Assembly: GCF_005048265.1 (NCBI RefSeq)
Contig: NZ_SUNH01000009.1
Span: 62,001-126,000, forward strand
Reading direction: 5' to 3'
Source of the DNA: Paracoccus hibiscisoli
GTDB lineage: Bacteria; Pseudomonadota; Alphaproteobacteria; Rhodobacterales; Rhodobacteraceae
Length of the DNA: 64,000 nucleotides
A model generated the notes under the pieces. It saw only the letters and a program-made list of their open reading frames with translations. It did no database searches and was not told the DNA's origin. Every line of letters starts with the position of its first letter. Position 1 is the stretch's first letter. The position numbers were made by a program, and so were the translations under genes. Of this stretch, positions 48,239 to 57,030 are shown piece after piece.

Positions 48239-49648
48239 TCATTCCGACAGGACCCAGGTGTCCTTGACACCCCCGCCCTGTGACGAGTTCACAACCAGCG
48301 ACCCCTCGCGCAGCGCCACGCGGGTCAAGCCCCCCGGCACCAGCTCGATCCTGTCGCCGCACAGGCAATAGGGGCGCAGGTCCACGTGGCGCGGCGCGAT
48401 GCCCTCCTCGACGAAGGTCGGGCAGGTCGACAGCGCCAGCGTAGGCTGGGCGATGTAGTTCGACGGATTGGCCTGGATCTTGGCGCGGAACGCCTCGATC
48501 TCCTCCTTGGTGGATTTCGGGCCGACCAGCATGCCGTATCCGCCCGATCCGTGGACCTCCTTGACGACCAGATCGCCCAGGTTCTCCATCACATAGCGGT
48601 AATCGTCGTCCTTCCACAGCGTCCAGGTCTGGACGTTGTTCAGGATCGGCTCCTCTCCCAGATAGAACCGGATCATCTCGGGGACGAAGGTATAGATCGC
48701 CTTGTCATCGGCCACGCCCGCGCCCGGCGCCGAACAGATCGACACCCCGCCCGAGCGATAGACGTCCATCAGCCCCGGAATGCCCAGCATCGAATCGGGG
48801 CGGAAGCATAGCGGGTCCAGATAGGGATCGTCGATCCGGCGATAGATCACGTCGACGCGTTTGGGGCCCGTGGTGGTCCGCATATAGCAGAATTCGCCAT
48901 CCACGAACAGATCCTGCCCCTCGACCAGCTCGACCCCCATCAGGTTGGCCAGAAAGCTGTGCTCGTAATAGGCGCTGTTGTAATGGCCAGGCGTCAGGAT
49001 CACGCAGGTCGGGCGGTCGTTGCATTTGGCGGGCGCCACCGATTCCAGCGTGCGGCGCAGAAGGTCGGGATATTGGTCCACCGGCTCGATCCGGTTGCCG
49101 CGGAACAGCTGCGGGAACATGCGCATCATGATCTCGCGGTTTTCCAGCATATAGCTGACCCCGGACGGCGTGCGGCAGTTGTCCTCAAGGACATAGAACT
49201 CGTCCTTGGCGGTGCGGACCAGGTCGATGCCGATGATGTGGGAATAGATGCCGCGCGGCGGCACGACGCCGACCACGGACTTTTCGTAGGCCTCGTTCTG
49301 ATAGACCAGGCGGGCGGGGATGCGGCCCGCGCGGATGATCTCTCCGCGGCCATAGACGTCGCGCAGGAACGCGTTCAGCGCCCGGGCGCGCTGTTTGATG
49401 CCCCGCTCCAGCTTGCGCCACTCGGCCTGCTCGAAGACGCGGGGCATCATGTCGAAGGGGATCAGCCGGTCCGGATCGCCGCCCTCGCCATAGACGGCAA
49501 AGGTGATGCCGATGCGGCGGAACAGCGCCTCGGCCTCGGCCTGCTTCATCTGGCGGAAATCGTCGGGCATGGTCTCGACCCAGTCCCGCAGCCGGGCATA
49601 GGGGTCGCGAACGCGGTCGCCTTCGAACATCTCGTTGTAATAACTCAT
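48239..49648 (-). CDS. Circularly permuted ATP-grasp protein
   Basis: 469 residues of the type 2 circularly permuted ATP-grasp family. Seen are DPYARLRDWVETMPDDF, ITFAVYGEGGDPDRLIPFDMMPRV, YVLEDNCRTPSGVSYMLENRE, VVKEVHGSGGYGMLVGP (glycine-rich ATP loop) and RHVDLRPYCLCGDR. Such enzymes are predicted amide/peptide ligases. First gene of the set; ATG 49648 (MSYYNEMFEGD) was chosen from family starts. The product may be a peptide or tag processed by Anbu; this is inference. Confidence 0.93.
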   Translation of the reverse strand: MSYYNEMFEGDRVRDPYARLRDWVETMPDDFRQMKQAEAEALFRRIGITFAVYGEGGDPDRLIPFDMMPRVFEQAEWRKLERGIKQRARALNAFLRDVYGRGEIIRAGRIPARLVYQNEAYEKSVVGVVPPRGIYSHIIGIDLVRTAKDEFYVLEDNCRTPSGVSYMLENREIMMRMFPQLFRGNRIEPVDQYPDLLRRTLESVAPAKCNDRPTCVILTPGHYNSAYYEHSFLANLMGVELVEGQDLFVDGEFCYMRTTTGPKRVDVIYRRIDDPYLDPLCFRPDSMLGIPGLMDVYRSGGVSICSAPGAGVADDKAIYTFVPEMIRFYLGEEPILNNVQTWTLWKDDDYRYVMENLGDLVVKEVHGSGGYGMLVGPKSTKEEIEAFRAKIQANPSNYIAQPTLALSTCPTFVEEGIAPRHVDLRPYCLCGDRIELVPGGLTRVALREGSLVVNSSQGGGVKDTWVLSE

Positions 49649-49829
49649 TATCCCCCCAATGTACTGACGCACCGTTCGCCCGGGCTGTTCTGTGATCCTG
49701 ATGATCCGCGCCCGGTTCCACGATGTCCACAGAAGAACCGGGGCCGTTGCCCAATAGTTCCGCATCAGCCCCGCAGGGGCCGCGCCGACCCGGGCAATCC
49801 GCACGCCGGTTGCGCGATTCCTGGGCAGA

Positions 49830-50990
49830 TCAGGTCAGTTCGACCGCCAAAGCCGTGCCTTCGCCGCCGCCGATGCAGATGGCCGCGACGCCGCGCCGCA
49901 GCCCGCGCGCCTGCAGCGCATGGATCAGCGTCACGATGATGCGCGCCCCCGATGCGCCGATCGGGTGGCCCAGGGCGCAGGCGCCGCCATTCACGTTGAC
50001 GCGGTCATGGGACAGGCCCATCCGCGCCATGAAGGCCATCGGCACGACGGCAAAGGCCTCGTTCACCTCCCACAGATCTACGCTGTCCTTGTCCCACCCG
50101 ATCCGCGCCAGCAGCTTTTCGGCGGCCGGGACGGGGGCGGTCGGGAACTGGCCCGGCGCCTGCGCGTGGCTGGCATAGCCCACGATGCGCGCCAGCGCGC
50201 CCTCGGCCCGCGTTCCCAGCACCAGCGCCGCCGCCCCGTCCGAGATGCTGGAGCTGTTGGCCGCCGTCACCGTGCCATCCAGGCGAAAGGCCGGCTTCAG
50301 CAGGGGGATCTTGTCGGGGCGGGCCAGGCCGGGCTGTTCGTCGGTCTCGACGATGGTGACCTTGCCGCGCGCGGGCACGGTGACGGGCGCGATTTCGGTG
50401 GCAAAGGCGCCGCTGGCGATGGCTTCCTGCGCGCGGGTCAGGCTGGTCAGGGCATAATCGTCCTGCGCCTGACGCGAGAACGCGAATTCGGCCGCGCAAT
50501 CCTCGGCAAGGGTGCCCATCAGGCGGCCCTTGTCATAGGCGTCCTCCAGCCCGTCCAGGAACATGTGGTCCAGCGCCTGCGCATGGCCCAACCGCGCGCC
50601 CGCCCGCATCCGGGGCAGCAGATAGGGGGCGTTAGACATGCTCTCCATGCCGCCCGCGACCACCAGATCGGCGCTGCCCGCCAGGATCATGTCGGCAGCC
50701 ATCATCGCGGCCTGCATCCCCGATCCGCACATCTTGTTCAGCGTCGTGGCGGGCACCTCCTGGCCCAGCCCGCCCGCGAAACCGGCCTGGCGGGCAGGCG
50801 CCTGACCCTGACCCGCGGGCAGCACGCAGCCCATGAACAGCGCGTCCGGCTGGGGCTGTCCGGCCCGCGCCAGGGCTGCGGCGATCGCCGCGCCGCCCAG
50901 ATCGGCTGCCGCGACGCTCGACAGTGCCCCCATCAGCCCGCCCATCGGCGTGCGCGCGGCGCCCAGCACGTAGATATTTCGATTTGTCAT
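49830..50990 (-). CDS. Acetyl-CoA acetyltransferase (thiolase)
   Basis: 386 residues. The acylated Cys is in LNKMCGSGMQA, with GGMESMSNAPYL, the His in GACALGHPIGASGARI and the second Cys in CIGGGEGTALAVEL. Biosynthetic or degradative thiolase for acetoacetyl-CoA; its length and motifs fit the short-chain (PhaA/AtoB) type, but no phaB, phaC or beta-oxidation partner is nearby. ATG 50990 begins MTNRNIYVLGAARTP. Transcribed away from the STAS gene. Confidence 0.93.
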   Translation of the reverse strand: MTNRNIYVLGAARTPMGGLMGALSSVAAADLGGAAIAAALARAGQPQPDALFMGCVLPAGQGQAPARQAGFAGGLGQEVPATTLNKMCGSGMQAAMMAADMILAGSADLVVAGGMESMSNAPYLLPRMRAGARLGHAQALDHMFLDGLEDAYDKGRLMGTLAEDCAAEFAFSRQAQDDYALTSLTRAQEAIASGAFATEIAPVTVPARGKVTIVETDEQPGLARPDKIPLLKPAFRLDGTVTAANSSSISDGAAALVLGTRAEGALARIVGYASHAQAPGQFPTAPVPAAEKLLARIGWDKDSVDLWEVNEAFAVVPMAFMARMGLSHDRVNVNGGACALGHPIGASGARIIVTLIHALQARGLRRGVAAICIGGGEGTALAVELT

Positions 50991-51082
50991 GATCTTCCCC
51001 CCTGACGGTCCTGCCCTGCGCTTACCGGATCGTAACCTTTTGGGTCTAGTCAAGGGTGCAGGAACGCAAGGAAGGCCTGATC

Positions 51083-51415
51083 ATGCAGTTCATCGTCGAG
51101 GATGCCGAATCCCATCTGAACATCAAGGTGACGGAATCGCGGATCGACGCGGCCATTGCGACCCTGTTCAAGGACAAGCTGCGCGAGATCGTGGTCAAGA
51201 ACCGCAAGCCCGTGCATCTGGACATGGGGTCGGTGGATTTCATGGACAGTTCGGGGCTGGGGGCCATGATCGCGGTCCGCAAAAGCCTGCCGGACAACCT
51301 GGCGCTGGTGCTGCTGGCGCTGACGCCCAATGTCGAACGGGTGTTCCGACTGACGCGGATGGACAGCGTCTTCGACATCCAGCCCCTCACCGCTCAGAAG
51401 GAGCCACGTGAATGA
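51083..51415 (+). CDS. STAS-domain anti-sigma factor antagonist-like protein
   Basis: 110 residues, single STAS domain: HLNIKVTESRIDAAI, VHLDMGSVDFMDSSGLGAM with the phosphorylatable Ser at 56 or 57, and VERVFRLTRMDSVFDI at the end. AAGGAAGG precedes ATG 51083. It overlaps an RsbW-like kinase gene by ATGA. Together they form the core of a partner-switching pair; the target is not in the window. Confidence 0.88.
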   Translation: MQFIVEDAESHLNIKVTESRIDAAIATLFKDKLREIVVKNRKPVHLDMGSVDFMDSSGLGAMIAVRKSLPDNLALVLLALTPNVERVFRLTRMDSVFDIQPLTAQKEPRE

Positions 51416-51915
51416 CACCCACCGAACGGTCCGATCCGGGGATCGGGAACCGCGCCTCGACGCTGACCCAGCCCATGTTCCATCGCGTTCTGAACGCCCA
51501 TCCGCTGACCGTGCGCGACACCCTGCAGGATGTCCGCCACCGCTTTCGCGGAGAGGTCAGCGACGATACCCTGGGCCGGCTGGAGCTGGTCCTGGCCGAG
51601 GTGATGAACAACGTCGCCGAACACGCGCCCCTGGGGCAGGCCGCCCCCGGGCCGGGGCCCCTGCCGGTGATCCACCTGTGCATCGTGCGCCACAATTCCG
51701 GGCTGGCCTGCGCGCTGACCGATGACGGCGTGTCGCTGCCCGATGACTGCCTGCTGCCCCGCAGCCTGCCGGACATGGTCGCGGACGATCTGCCCGAGGG
51801 CGGCTTCGGCTGGTTCCTGATCCAGGACCTGACGCAGGCGCTGTGCTATTACCGCGAGGAAAGCCGCAACTATCTGGCCTTCAGCATCCCCTTTGCCCAG
51901 CTTGAGGCCAGCTGA
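51412..51915 (+). CDS. RsbW-like anti-sigma/serine kinase (HATPase)
   Basis: 167 residues with a GHKL ATPase fold: N-box LELVLAEVMNNVAEHA, an ALTDDGVSLP loop and EGGFGWFLIQDLTQALCYYRE. Such proteins bind and phosphorylate a STAS partner and free or trap a regulator. Overlaps the STAS gene. No sigma factor or PP2C phosphatase was seen within this window. Confidence 0.86.
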   Translation: MTPTERSDPGIGNRASTLTQPMFHRVLNAHPLTVRDTLQDVRHRFRGEVSDDTLGRLELVLAEVMNNVAEHAPLGQAAPGPGPLPVIHLCIVRHNSGLACALTDDGVSLPDDCLLPRSLPDMVADDLPEGGFGWFLIQDLTQALCYYREESRNYLAFSIPFAQLEAS

Positions 51916-51918
51916 GCG

Positions 51919-52284
51919 TCAGTTGACCAGCCCGACCAGATGGTACCTGCCATCCTGAAAGGCCGTGAACATGTCGCCCACCTCCGGGTGGTCCAGCGGC
52001 TCGCCCGAGGCGTCCGGCTCCAGGTTCTGTTCCGAGACATAGGCCACGTAATAGGTGGCCTCGGTCTCGGCGAACAGGTGATAGAAGGGCTGGTCCCGGT
52101 CGGGGCGCGAATCCTCGGGGATCGATTCGTACCATTCCTCGGTATTGGCGAATTCCGGATCGACGTCGAAGATCACCCCGCGGAACGGGCGCGTGCGGTG
52201 CCGGACGACCTGGCCCAGGCTGTATTTCGCGTGGCGGCTCTGGGCCTGCATCCGGGGGGGTTCCATCTGTCCATCCGCGATCAT
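51919..52284 (-). CDS. hspQ: HspQ-like hemimethylated DNA-binding/heat-shock protein
   Basis: 121 residues (about 110 if the start at residue 12, MQAQSRHAKYS, is used) with the YccV/HspQ pattern: YSLGQVVRHRTRPFRGVIFDVDPEF, then YHLFAETEATYYVAYVSEQNL. HspQ in enterobacteria tunes Lon protease and DnaA levels. Three in-frame ATGs lie close together; I keep the longest. Convergent with the RsbW-like gene. Confidence 0.85.
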   Translation of the reverse strand: MIADGQMEPPRMQAQSRHAKYSLGQVVRHRTRPFRGVIFDVDPEFANTEEWYESIPEDSRPDRDQPFYHLFAETEATYYVAYVSEQNLEPDASGEPLDHPEVGDMFTAFQDGRYHLVGLVN

Positions 52285-52296
52285 TCGGAAATAAGC

Positions 52297-52312
52297 GCGC
52301 GTTCTAACGCGC
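52297..52312 (-). terminator. Small hairpin upstream of hspQ
   Basis: GCGCGT-tcta-ACGCGC, a perfect 6-bp stem with a 4-base loop, lies between the metallophosphatase stop (52357) and hspQ. A short T-containing stretch follows on the minus strand. Weak terminator candidate. Confidence 0.4.
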
Positions 52313-52356
52313 CACGGTGATTCTGTCCACCGGATGCCCGAACGCTGCGCGCGACC

Positions 52357-53079
52357 CTAGTCGACGCGCATCAGGTGGCGGCCGCTGTCGGTCAGCAAAT
52401 GGACGGCGCCCTGCTCGATCACCGCGGCCGACAGGGGGCGCCCATAGGCCGCCCCGCCATCCAGGTTCAGGCGGTTGCGATACAGCCGCGGCGCCTCCAG
52501 CGCGGTGTGGCCATGCACGACCAGCGTGCCGTGATCGGCGTCGCTGTCCAGGAACCCCTGCCGGATCCAGACCAGATCACCCTCGGCCTGGTTCTGCAGA
52601 TCGACCCCCGGCCGGACGCCCGCATGCACGACCAGCGCCAGCGGATGCAGATACCACAGCGGCAGCGCCGCCAGAAAGCGCGCGTGATCCGCGGGCACCG
52701 CCGCCCGCGCGTCGCGCAGCAGCGCATCGCGCGGCTGATCCGGGTCCACCCCATATGACCGCAGCGTGGCCGCGGCCCCCAGGCCCGGATGATCCACCCA
52801 ATGCTGCCCCGAGGACAGGCCGGGGTCGATCCAATCCGGGCTGTTCAGGAATGCCGGCAGAAAGCGGTCGTGATTGCCGCGGGTCACGATCCAGGGCCGC
52901 CCGGCGCGCTGTCCCTGCATCAGATACTCGACCACGCCGCGCGAATCGGGGCCGCGGTCGATCAGGTCGCCGACATGGGCGATGACCGCGTCAGGGCCTC
53001 CGTCGTCAAAGATCCGCTGATGCGCGGCCTTGAGCAGGTCCAGCTGTCCGTGAATGTCGCCAATTGCATAAAGTCGCAT
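52357..53079 (-). CDS. Metallophosphoesterase (ApaH/PrpA type)
   Basis: 240 residues, calcineurin-like fold: YAIGDIHGQLDLL near the start, HVGDLIDRGPDSRGVVEYL, TRGNHDRFLPAF, and later VHAGVRPGVDLQNQ and VVHGHT. The motifs GDIHG-GDLIDRGPDS-GNHD are those of serine/threonine protein phosphatases and bis(nucleosyl)tetraphosphatases. It cannot be assigned to one from sequence. ATG 53079 was chosen as it starts the domain. Confidence 0.88.
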   Translation of the reverse strand: MRLYAIGDIHGQLDLLKAAHQRIFDDGGPDAVIAHVGDLIDRGPDSRGVVEYLMQGQRAGRPWIVTRGNHDRFLPAFLNSPDWIDPGLSSGQHWVDHPGLGAAATLRSYGVDPDQPRDALLRDARAAVPADHARFLAALPLWYLHPLALVVHAGVRPGVDLQNQAEGDLVWIRQGFLDSDADHGTLVVHGHTALEAPRLYRNRLNLDGGAAYGRPLSAAVIEQGAVHLLTDSGRHLMRVD

Positions 53080-53148
53080 CTGTCCCCTGACCGTGGCGCG
53101 CGGCAGGCAGGCCGCACGCCCCATGGCTAGGGGCGTGCGGGGCCAAGG

Positions 53149-54738
53149 TCAAACCTCGAATTGCAGGCGGCGGGCCTGGAGGAACTTGCCGGTGTTCTGC
53201 AGCGTGGCCAGGGCCTCGTCGCTGATCGCCTCGTCCAGGTACAGGATCGCGATGGCATCCGCGCCATTGGCGGACCGCCCCAGGGTAAAGTTCGCGATGT
53301 TCACGCCCAGATCGCCCAAGGTCATCCCCAGGGCGCCGATCACGCCCGGCACATCCTTGTTGCGGGTATACAGCATGTGGTGGCCGACCTCGGCATCGAC
53401 GTTGATCCCGCGGATCTGGATAAAGCGCGGCTTGCCGTCGCTGAACACGGTGCCGGCGATCGAGCGTTCGCGTGTCTCGGTCACGCAGGTGACCTTGACG
53501 TAACCCTCAAAGGCGCCGGCCTTATCCTGCTTGGTGGTCGACACCTGCACGCCGCGCTCCTTGGCCATGACCGGCGCGGAGACCATGTTCACGTCCGGGT
53601 TGCCCGCCTTCATCACGCCCGCGATCACGGCCGCGTTCAGCGCGTTCAGGTTCATTTCCGACACAACGCCATCATACAGCACGTTGATCGCCTTGATCGG
53701 CTCGTCCGTCATCTGGCCGACGAACGCGCCCAGGTGCGATGCCAGCTTGATCCACGGCCCCATCACGGCGGCCTCTTCGGCGGTGACGGACGGCATGTTC
53801 AGCGCATTCTGAACCGCACCCGACAGCAGGTAATCCGACATCTGTTCGGCCACCTGCAGGGCGACGTTCTCCTGCGCCTCGGTGGTGGCGGCGCCCAGGT
53901 GGGGCGTCACGACGACGTTGGGCAGGTTGAACAGCGGGCTGTCCGTCGCGGGCTCGACCGCAAAGACGTCGAACGCGGCCCCGGCCACGCGACCATCCTT
54001 CAGCGCCTCGGCCAGCGCCTCCTCGTCCACCAGGCCGCCGCGGGCGCAGTTGATGATCCGCACGCCCTTCTTCAGCTTGGCGATGGCCTCGCGCGACAGG
54101 ATGTTCTTCGTCTTCTCGGTCAGAGGCACGTGGAAGGTGATGAAATCGGCCCGTGCCAGCAGGTCGTCCAACTCGACCTTGGTCACGCCCAGCTCCTTGG
54201 CGCGGTCCTCGGACAGGAAGGGGTCATAGGCCAGCACCTTCATGTGCAGGCCCAGGGCGCGGTCGATCACGATCCCGCCGATATTGCCCGCGCCGATCAC
54301 GCCCAGGGTCTTGTTGAACAGCTCGACCCCCATAAAGCGGTTCTTTTCCCACTTGCCGGCATGGGTCGACACGCTGGCCTCGGGCAGCTGGCGGGCGACC
54401 GCGAACATCATCGCGATGGCATGCTCGGCGGTGGTGACGCTGTTGCCAAAGGGCGTGTTCATCACAATCACGCCCTTCTTGCTGGCAGCCGGGATGTCGA
54501 CATTGTCTACCCCGATGCCCGCACGACCGATCACCTTCAGGTTGGTGGCGGCCTCCAGCAGCTTGTCGGTCACCTTGGTGGCGGACCGAATCGCCAGCCC
54601 GTCATACTGCCCGATGATCTCGGCCAGCTTGTCCTTGTCCTTGCCCAAATCGGGCAGGTAATCCACCTCAACCCCACGATCGCGGAAAATCTGGACGGCG
54701 GTTTCCGACAGCTTGTCGGACACGAGAACTTTCGGCAT
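53149..54738 (-). CDS. serA: D-3-phosphoglycerate dehydrogenase
   Basis: 529 residues, the long form. Catalytic/NAD domain: IGRAGIGVDNVD, GVIGAGNIGGIVIDRALGL, CARGGLVDEEAL and PHLGAATTEAQ. After ~320 residues come an intervening domain and a C-terminal ACT domain (DVPGVIGALGMTLGDLGVNIANF), which usually gives serine feedback. ATG 54738 was chosen because AAGGA lies eight bases upstream. First step of serine synthesis, next to serC. Confidence 0.97.
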   Translation of the reverse strand: MPKVLVSDKLSETAVQIFRDRGVEVDYLPDLGKDKDKLAEIIGQYDGLAIRSATKVTDKLLEAATNLKVIGRAGIGVDNVDIPAASKKGVIVMNTPFGNSVTTAEHAIAMMFAVARQLPEASVSTHAGKWEKNRFMGVELFNKTLGVIGAGNIGGIVIDRALGLHMKVLAYDPFLSEDRAKELGVTKVELDDLLARADFITFHVPLTEKTKNILSREAIAKLKKGVRIINCARGGLVDEEALAEALKDGRVAGAAFDVFAVEPATDSPLFNLPNVVVTPHLGAATTEAQENVALQVAEQMSDYLLSGAVQNALNMPSVTAEEAAVMGPWIKLASHLGAFVGQMTDEPIKAINVLYDGVVSEMNLNALNAAVIAGVMKAGNPDVNMVSAPVMAKERGVQVSTTKQDKAGAFEGYVKVTCVTETRERSIAGTVFSDGKPRFIQIRGINVDAEVGHHMLYTRNKDVPGVIGALGMTLGDLGVNIANFTLGRSANGADAIAILYLDEAISDEALATLQNTGKFLQARRLQFEV

Positions 54739-54844
54739 GTCATTCATCCTTGCAAGGGCATCGGGGCCAGGCCTCGCCGACGCCATGTTTCTTCTTCAGG
54801 AAAATATCCCGGGGGTCCGGGGGCTGGCCCCCGGTCCTCTCGGC

Positions 54845-55990
54845 TTATTGGGCGGCCAACTCGGCACGATAGGCCCATTCGATCCACGGCATCAGCGCCG
54901 CGACATCGCTGGCCTCGACCGTTGATCCACACCAGATGCGCAGGCCTGCAGGCGCGTCGCGATAGGCGCCGGCGTCCAGCGCCACGCCTTCCTTCTCCAG
55001 CCGCTTGGCCACGGCCTTGGCGAAGGCGGCCCCGTCCTTGATGGCGGGGTCGGTGAACTTCAGGCACACGCTGGTGGTCGAAGCCGTCGCCGGGTCCTCG
55101 GCCAGATCCGCGATCCAGTCCTTGTCCGCGATGAAATCGCGCACCGCAGCCGCATTGGCGTCGGCCCGCGCGATCAGCGCGTGCAGGCCGCCCAGGGATT
55201 GCGCCCATTTCAGCGCGACCAGATAATCCTCGACCGCCAGCATGGACGGCGTGTTGATCGTCTCACCCTTGAAGATGCCCTCGATCAGCTTGCCGCCCTT
55301 GGTCATGCGGAAAATCTTGGGCAGCGGCCAGGCGGGGGTATACGTCTCCAGCCGCTCGACCGCGCGCGGCGACAGGATCAGCACGCCATGCGCGCCCTCT
55401 CCGCCCAGCACCTTCTGCCAGCTGAAGGTCACCACATCCAGCTTGTCCCACGGCAGGTCCATGGCAAAGGCCGCGCTGGTCGCGTCGCAGATGGTCAACC
55501 CGTCGCGGTCGGCGGGAATCGCGTCGCCATTGGGGACGCGCACGCCGCTGGTGGTGCCGTTCCAGGTGAAGACGACGTCCTTGTCGAAATCGACCTGCGT
55601 CAGATCGACGATCTTGCCGTAATCGGCGGTGCGGACGGTGGCGTCCAGCTTCAGCTGCTTGACCGCGTCGGTGACCCAGCCCTCGCCAAAGCTTTCCCAG
55701 GCCAGCATCTCGACGGGGCGCTGACCCAGCAGGGTCCACATCGCCATCTCGACCGCGCCGGTGTCAGAGCCGGGCACGATGCCGATGCGGTAATCGGCCG
55801 GCACGCCCAGAACCGCGCGGGTCAGGTCGATGGCCTCGGCCAGCTTGGACTTGCCGACAGCGGCGCGATGCGAACGGCCCAGGGGGGCGTCCGACAGCAT
55901 GTCCAGCGAATAATGGGGGATCTTGGCGCAGGGGCCCGAAGAAAAGCGCGGGTTTTCCGGGCGCGCAGCCGGGATCGGATGATCGGTCAT
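54845..55990 (-). CDS. serC: Phosphoserine aminotransferase
   Basis: 381 residues of the SerC type with the pyridoxal-phosphate Lys in [16 protein letters not shown] and the start [20 protein letters not shown]. The [13 protein letters not shown] stretch is typical of the alphaproteobacterial SerC subgroup. It converts 3-phosphohydroxypyruvate to phosphoserine. ATG 55990 lies directly behind a serC leader hairpin. serA follows after 106 bases, likely in one operon. Confidence 0.97.
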   Translation of the reverse strand: MTDHPIPAARPENPRFSSGPCAKIPHYSLDMLSDAPLGRSHRAAVGKSKLAEAIDLTRAVLGVPADYRIGIVPGSDTGAVEMAMWTLLGQRPVEMLAWESFGEGWVTDAVKQLKLDATVRTADYGKIVDLTQVDFDKDVVFTWNGTTSGVRVPNGDAIPADRDGLTICDATSAAFAMDLPWDKLDVVTFSWQKVLGGEGAHGVLILSPRAVERLETYTPAWPLPKIFRMTKGGKLIEGIFKGETINTPSMLAVEDYLVALKWAQSLGGLHALIARADANAAAVRDFIADKDWIADLAEDPATASTTSVCLKFTDPAIKDGAAFAKAVAKRLEKEGVALDAGAYRDAPAGLRIWCGSTVEASDVAALMPWIEWAYRAELAAQ

Positions 55991-56046
55991 CTGGCTAGCC
56001 TTCCAGCTAAAAAGCCCCTCGTTGGGGAGGGGTGTCCCGTCGACCG
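55991..56046 (-). promoter_or_regulatory. serC leader RNA (putative)
   Basis: On the minus strand CCCCTC-cccaac-GAGGGG (56032-56015) is followed by CTTTTT and then by a second hairpin around GGCTAGCC just before the start codon. This terminator-like hairpin placed upstream of serC resembles the conserved serC RNA motif of alphaproteobacteria. Its ligand, if any, is unknown. Confidence 0.65.
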
Positions 56047-56123
56047 ACCTAAGGCCCCGCCCGCTCTGGCGCAAGAAAAAACTTTGCCCTACACCCGGAC
56101 GCAACCGTACAAGGACCGCGCCC

Positions 56124-57002
56124 ATGTTCACCGTCTCGCTGATCGCGGCGCCTGCCGCAGCCAATCTGGATGATGCTTTGCCCGGCGGTCTGTCCGACCG
56201 GTGGGGCGGCGATGTGACGCGCTGGCTGTCGCCGGGCGTCGCCGCCGAATTCGACATCGCGACCCCGCCGCAGGATGCCGATCAGGTCTGGTCCGACCTG
56301 CAGATGATCGGCATCGACCTGGCGATCCAACCCGCAGGCGGGCGGCGCAAGCGCATCCTGATCGCCGACATGGATTCGACCATGATCAACCAGGAATGCA
56401 TCGACGAGCTGGCCGACATGGCCGGTTTCGGCCCCCGCGTGGCCGACATCACCGCCCGCGCCATGAACGGAGAGCTGGATTTCAACGCCGCCCTGACCGA
56501 ACGCGTGGCCCTGCTGGCCAACCTGCCGGAGGCGGTCATCGCGCAGGTCCTGGCCGAGCGCATCACCTATGCCGCGGGCGGGCCGGCGCTGGTGGCCACC
56601 ATGCGCGCGCATGGGGCCTATACCGCGCTGGTGTCGGGGGGCTTTACCAGCTTTACCCAGGCCGTGGCGCAGACCTTGGGCTTTGACGAACATCGCGCCA
56701 ACACGCTGCTGGTGCAGGACGGGGTGCTGACCGGTCAGGTCGGCCTGCCAATCCTGGGCCGCGAGGCCAAGGTCGACGCCCTGACCCAGATCGCCGCCCG
56801 CCTTGGCACCACGCCGCAGAACGCCATCGCGGTGGGCGACGGGGCCAACGATCTGGGCATGATCCAGCTGGCCGGTGCTGGGGTGGCGCTGCACGCAAAA
56901 CCCGCCGTCGCCGCCCAGGCCCAGATCCGCATCAACCACGGCGACCTGACCGCGCTGCTGTATCTGCAGGGCTTTGCGGACGACGATTTCGTAACACCCT
57001 GA
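56124..57002 (+). CDS. serB: Phosphoserine phosphatase
   Basis: 292 residues, HAD superfamily. Nucleophile motif [17 protein letters not shown] (Asp 82 and 84), [14 protein letters not shown] (motif II) and [17 protein letters not shown] (motif IV). The last step of serine synthesis. ATG 56124. Divergent from serC, so the whole 3-phosphoglycerate-to-serine route lies in 53.1-57.0 kb. Confidence 0.96.
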   Translation: MFTVSLIAAPAAANLDDALPGGLSDRWGGDVTRWLSPGVAAEFDIATPPQDADQVWSDLQMIGIDLAIQPAGGRRKRILIADMDSTMINQECIDELADMAGFGPRVADITARAMNGELDFNAALTERVALLANLPEAVIAQVLAERITYAAGGPALVATMRAHGAYTALVSGGFTSFTQAVAQTLGFDEHRANTLLVQDGVLTGQVGLPILGREAKVDALTQIAARLGTTPQNAIAVGDGANDLGMIQLAGAGVALHAKPAVAAQAQIRINHGDLTALLYLQGFADDDFVTP

Positions 57003-57030
57003 CCCGTTTCCCGCCACACCGAAAGCCCCG

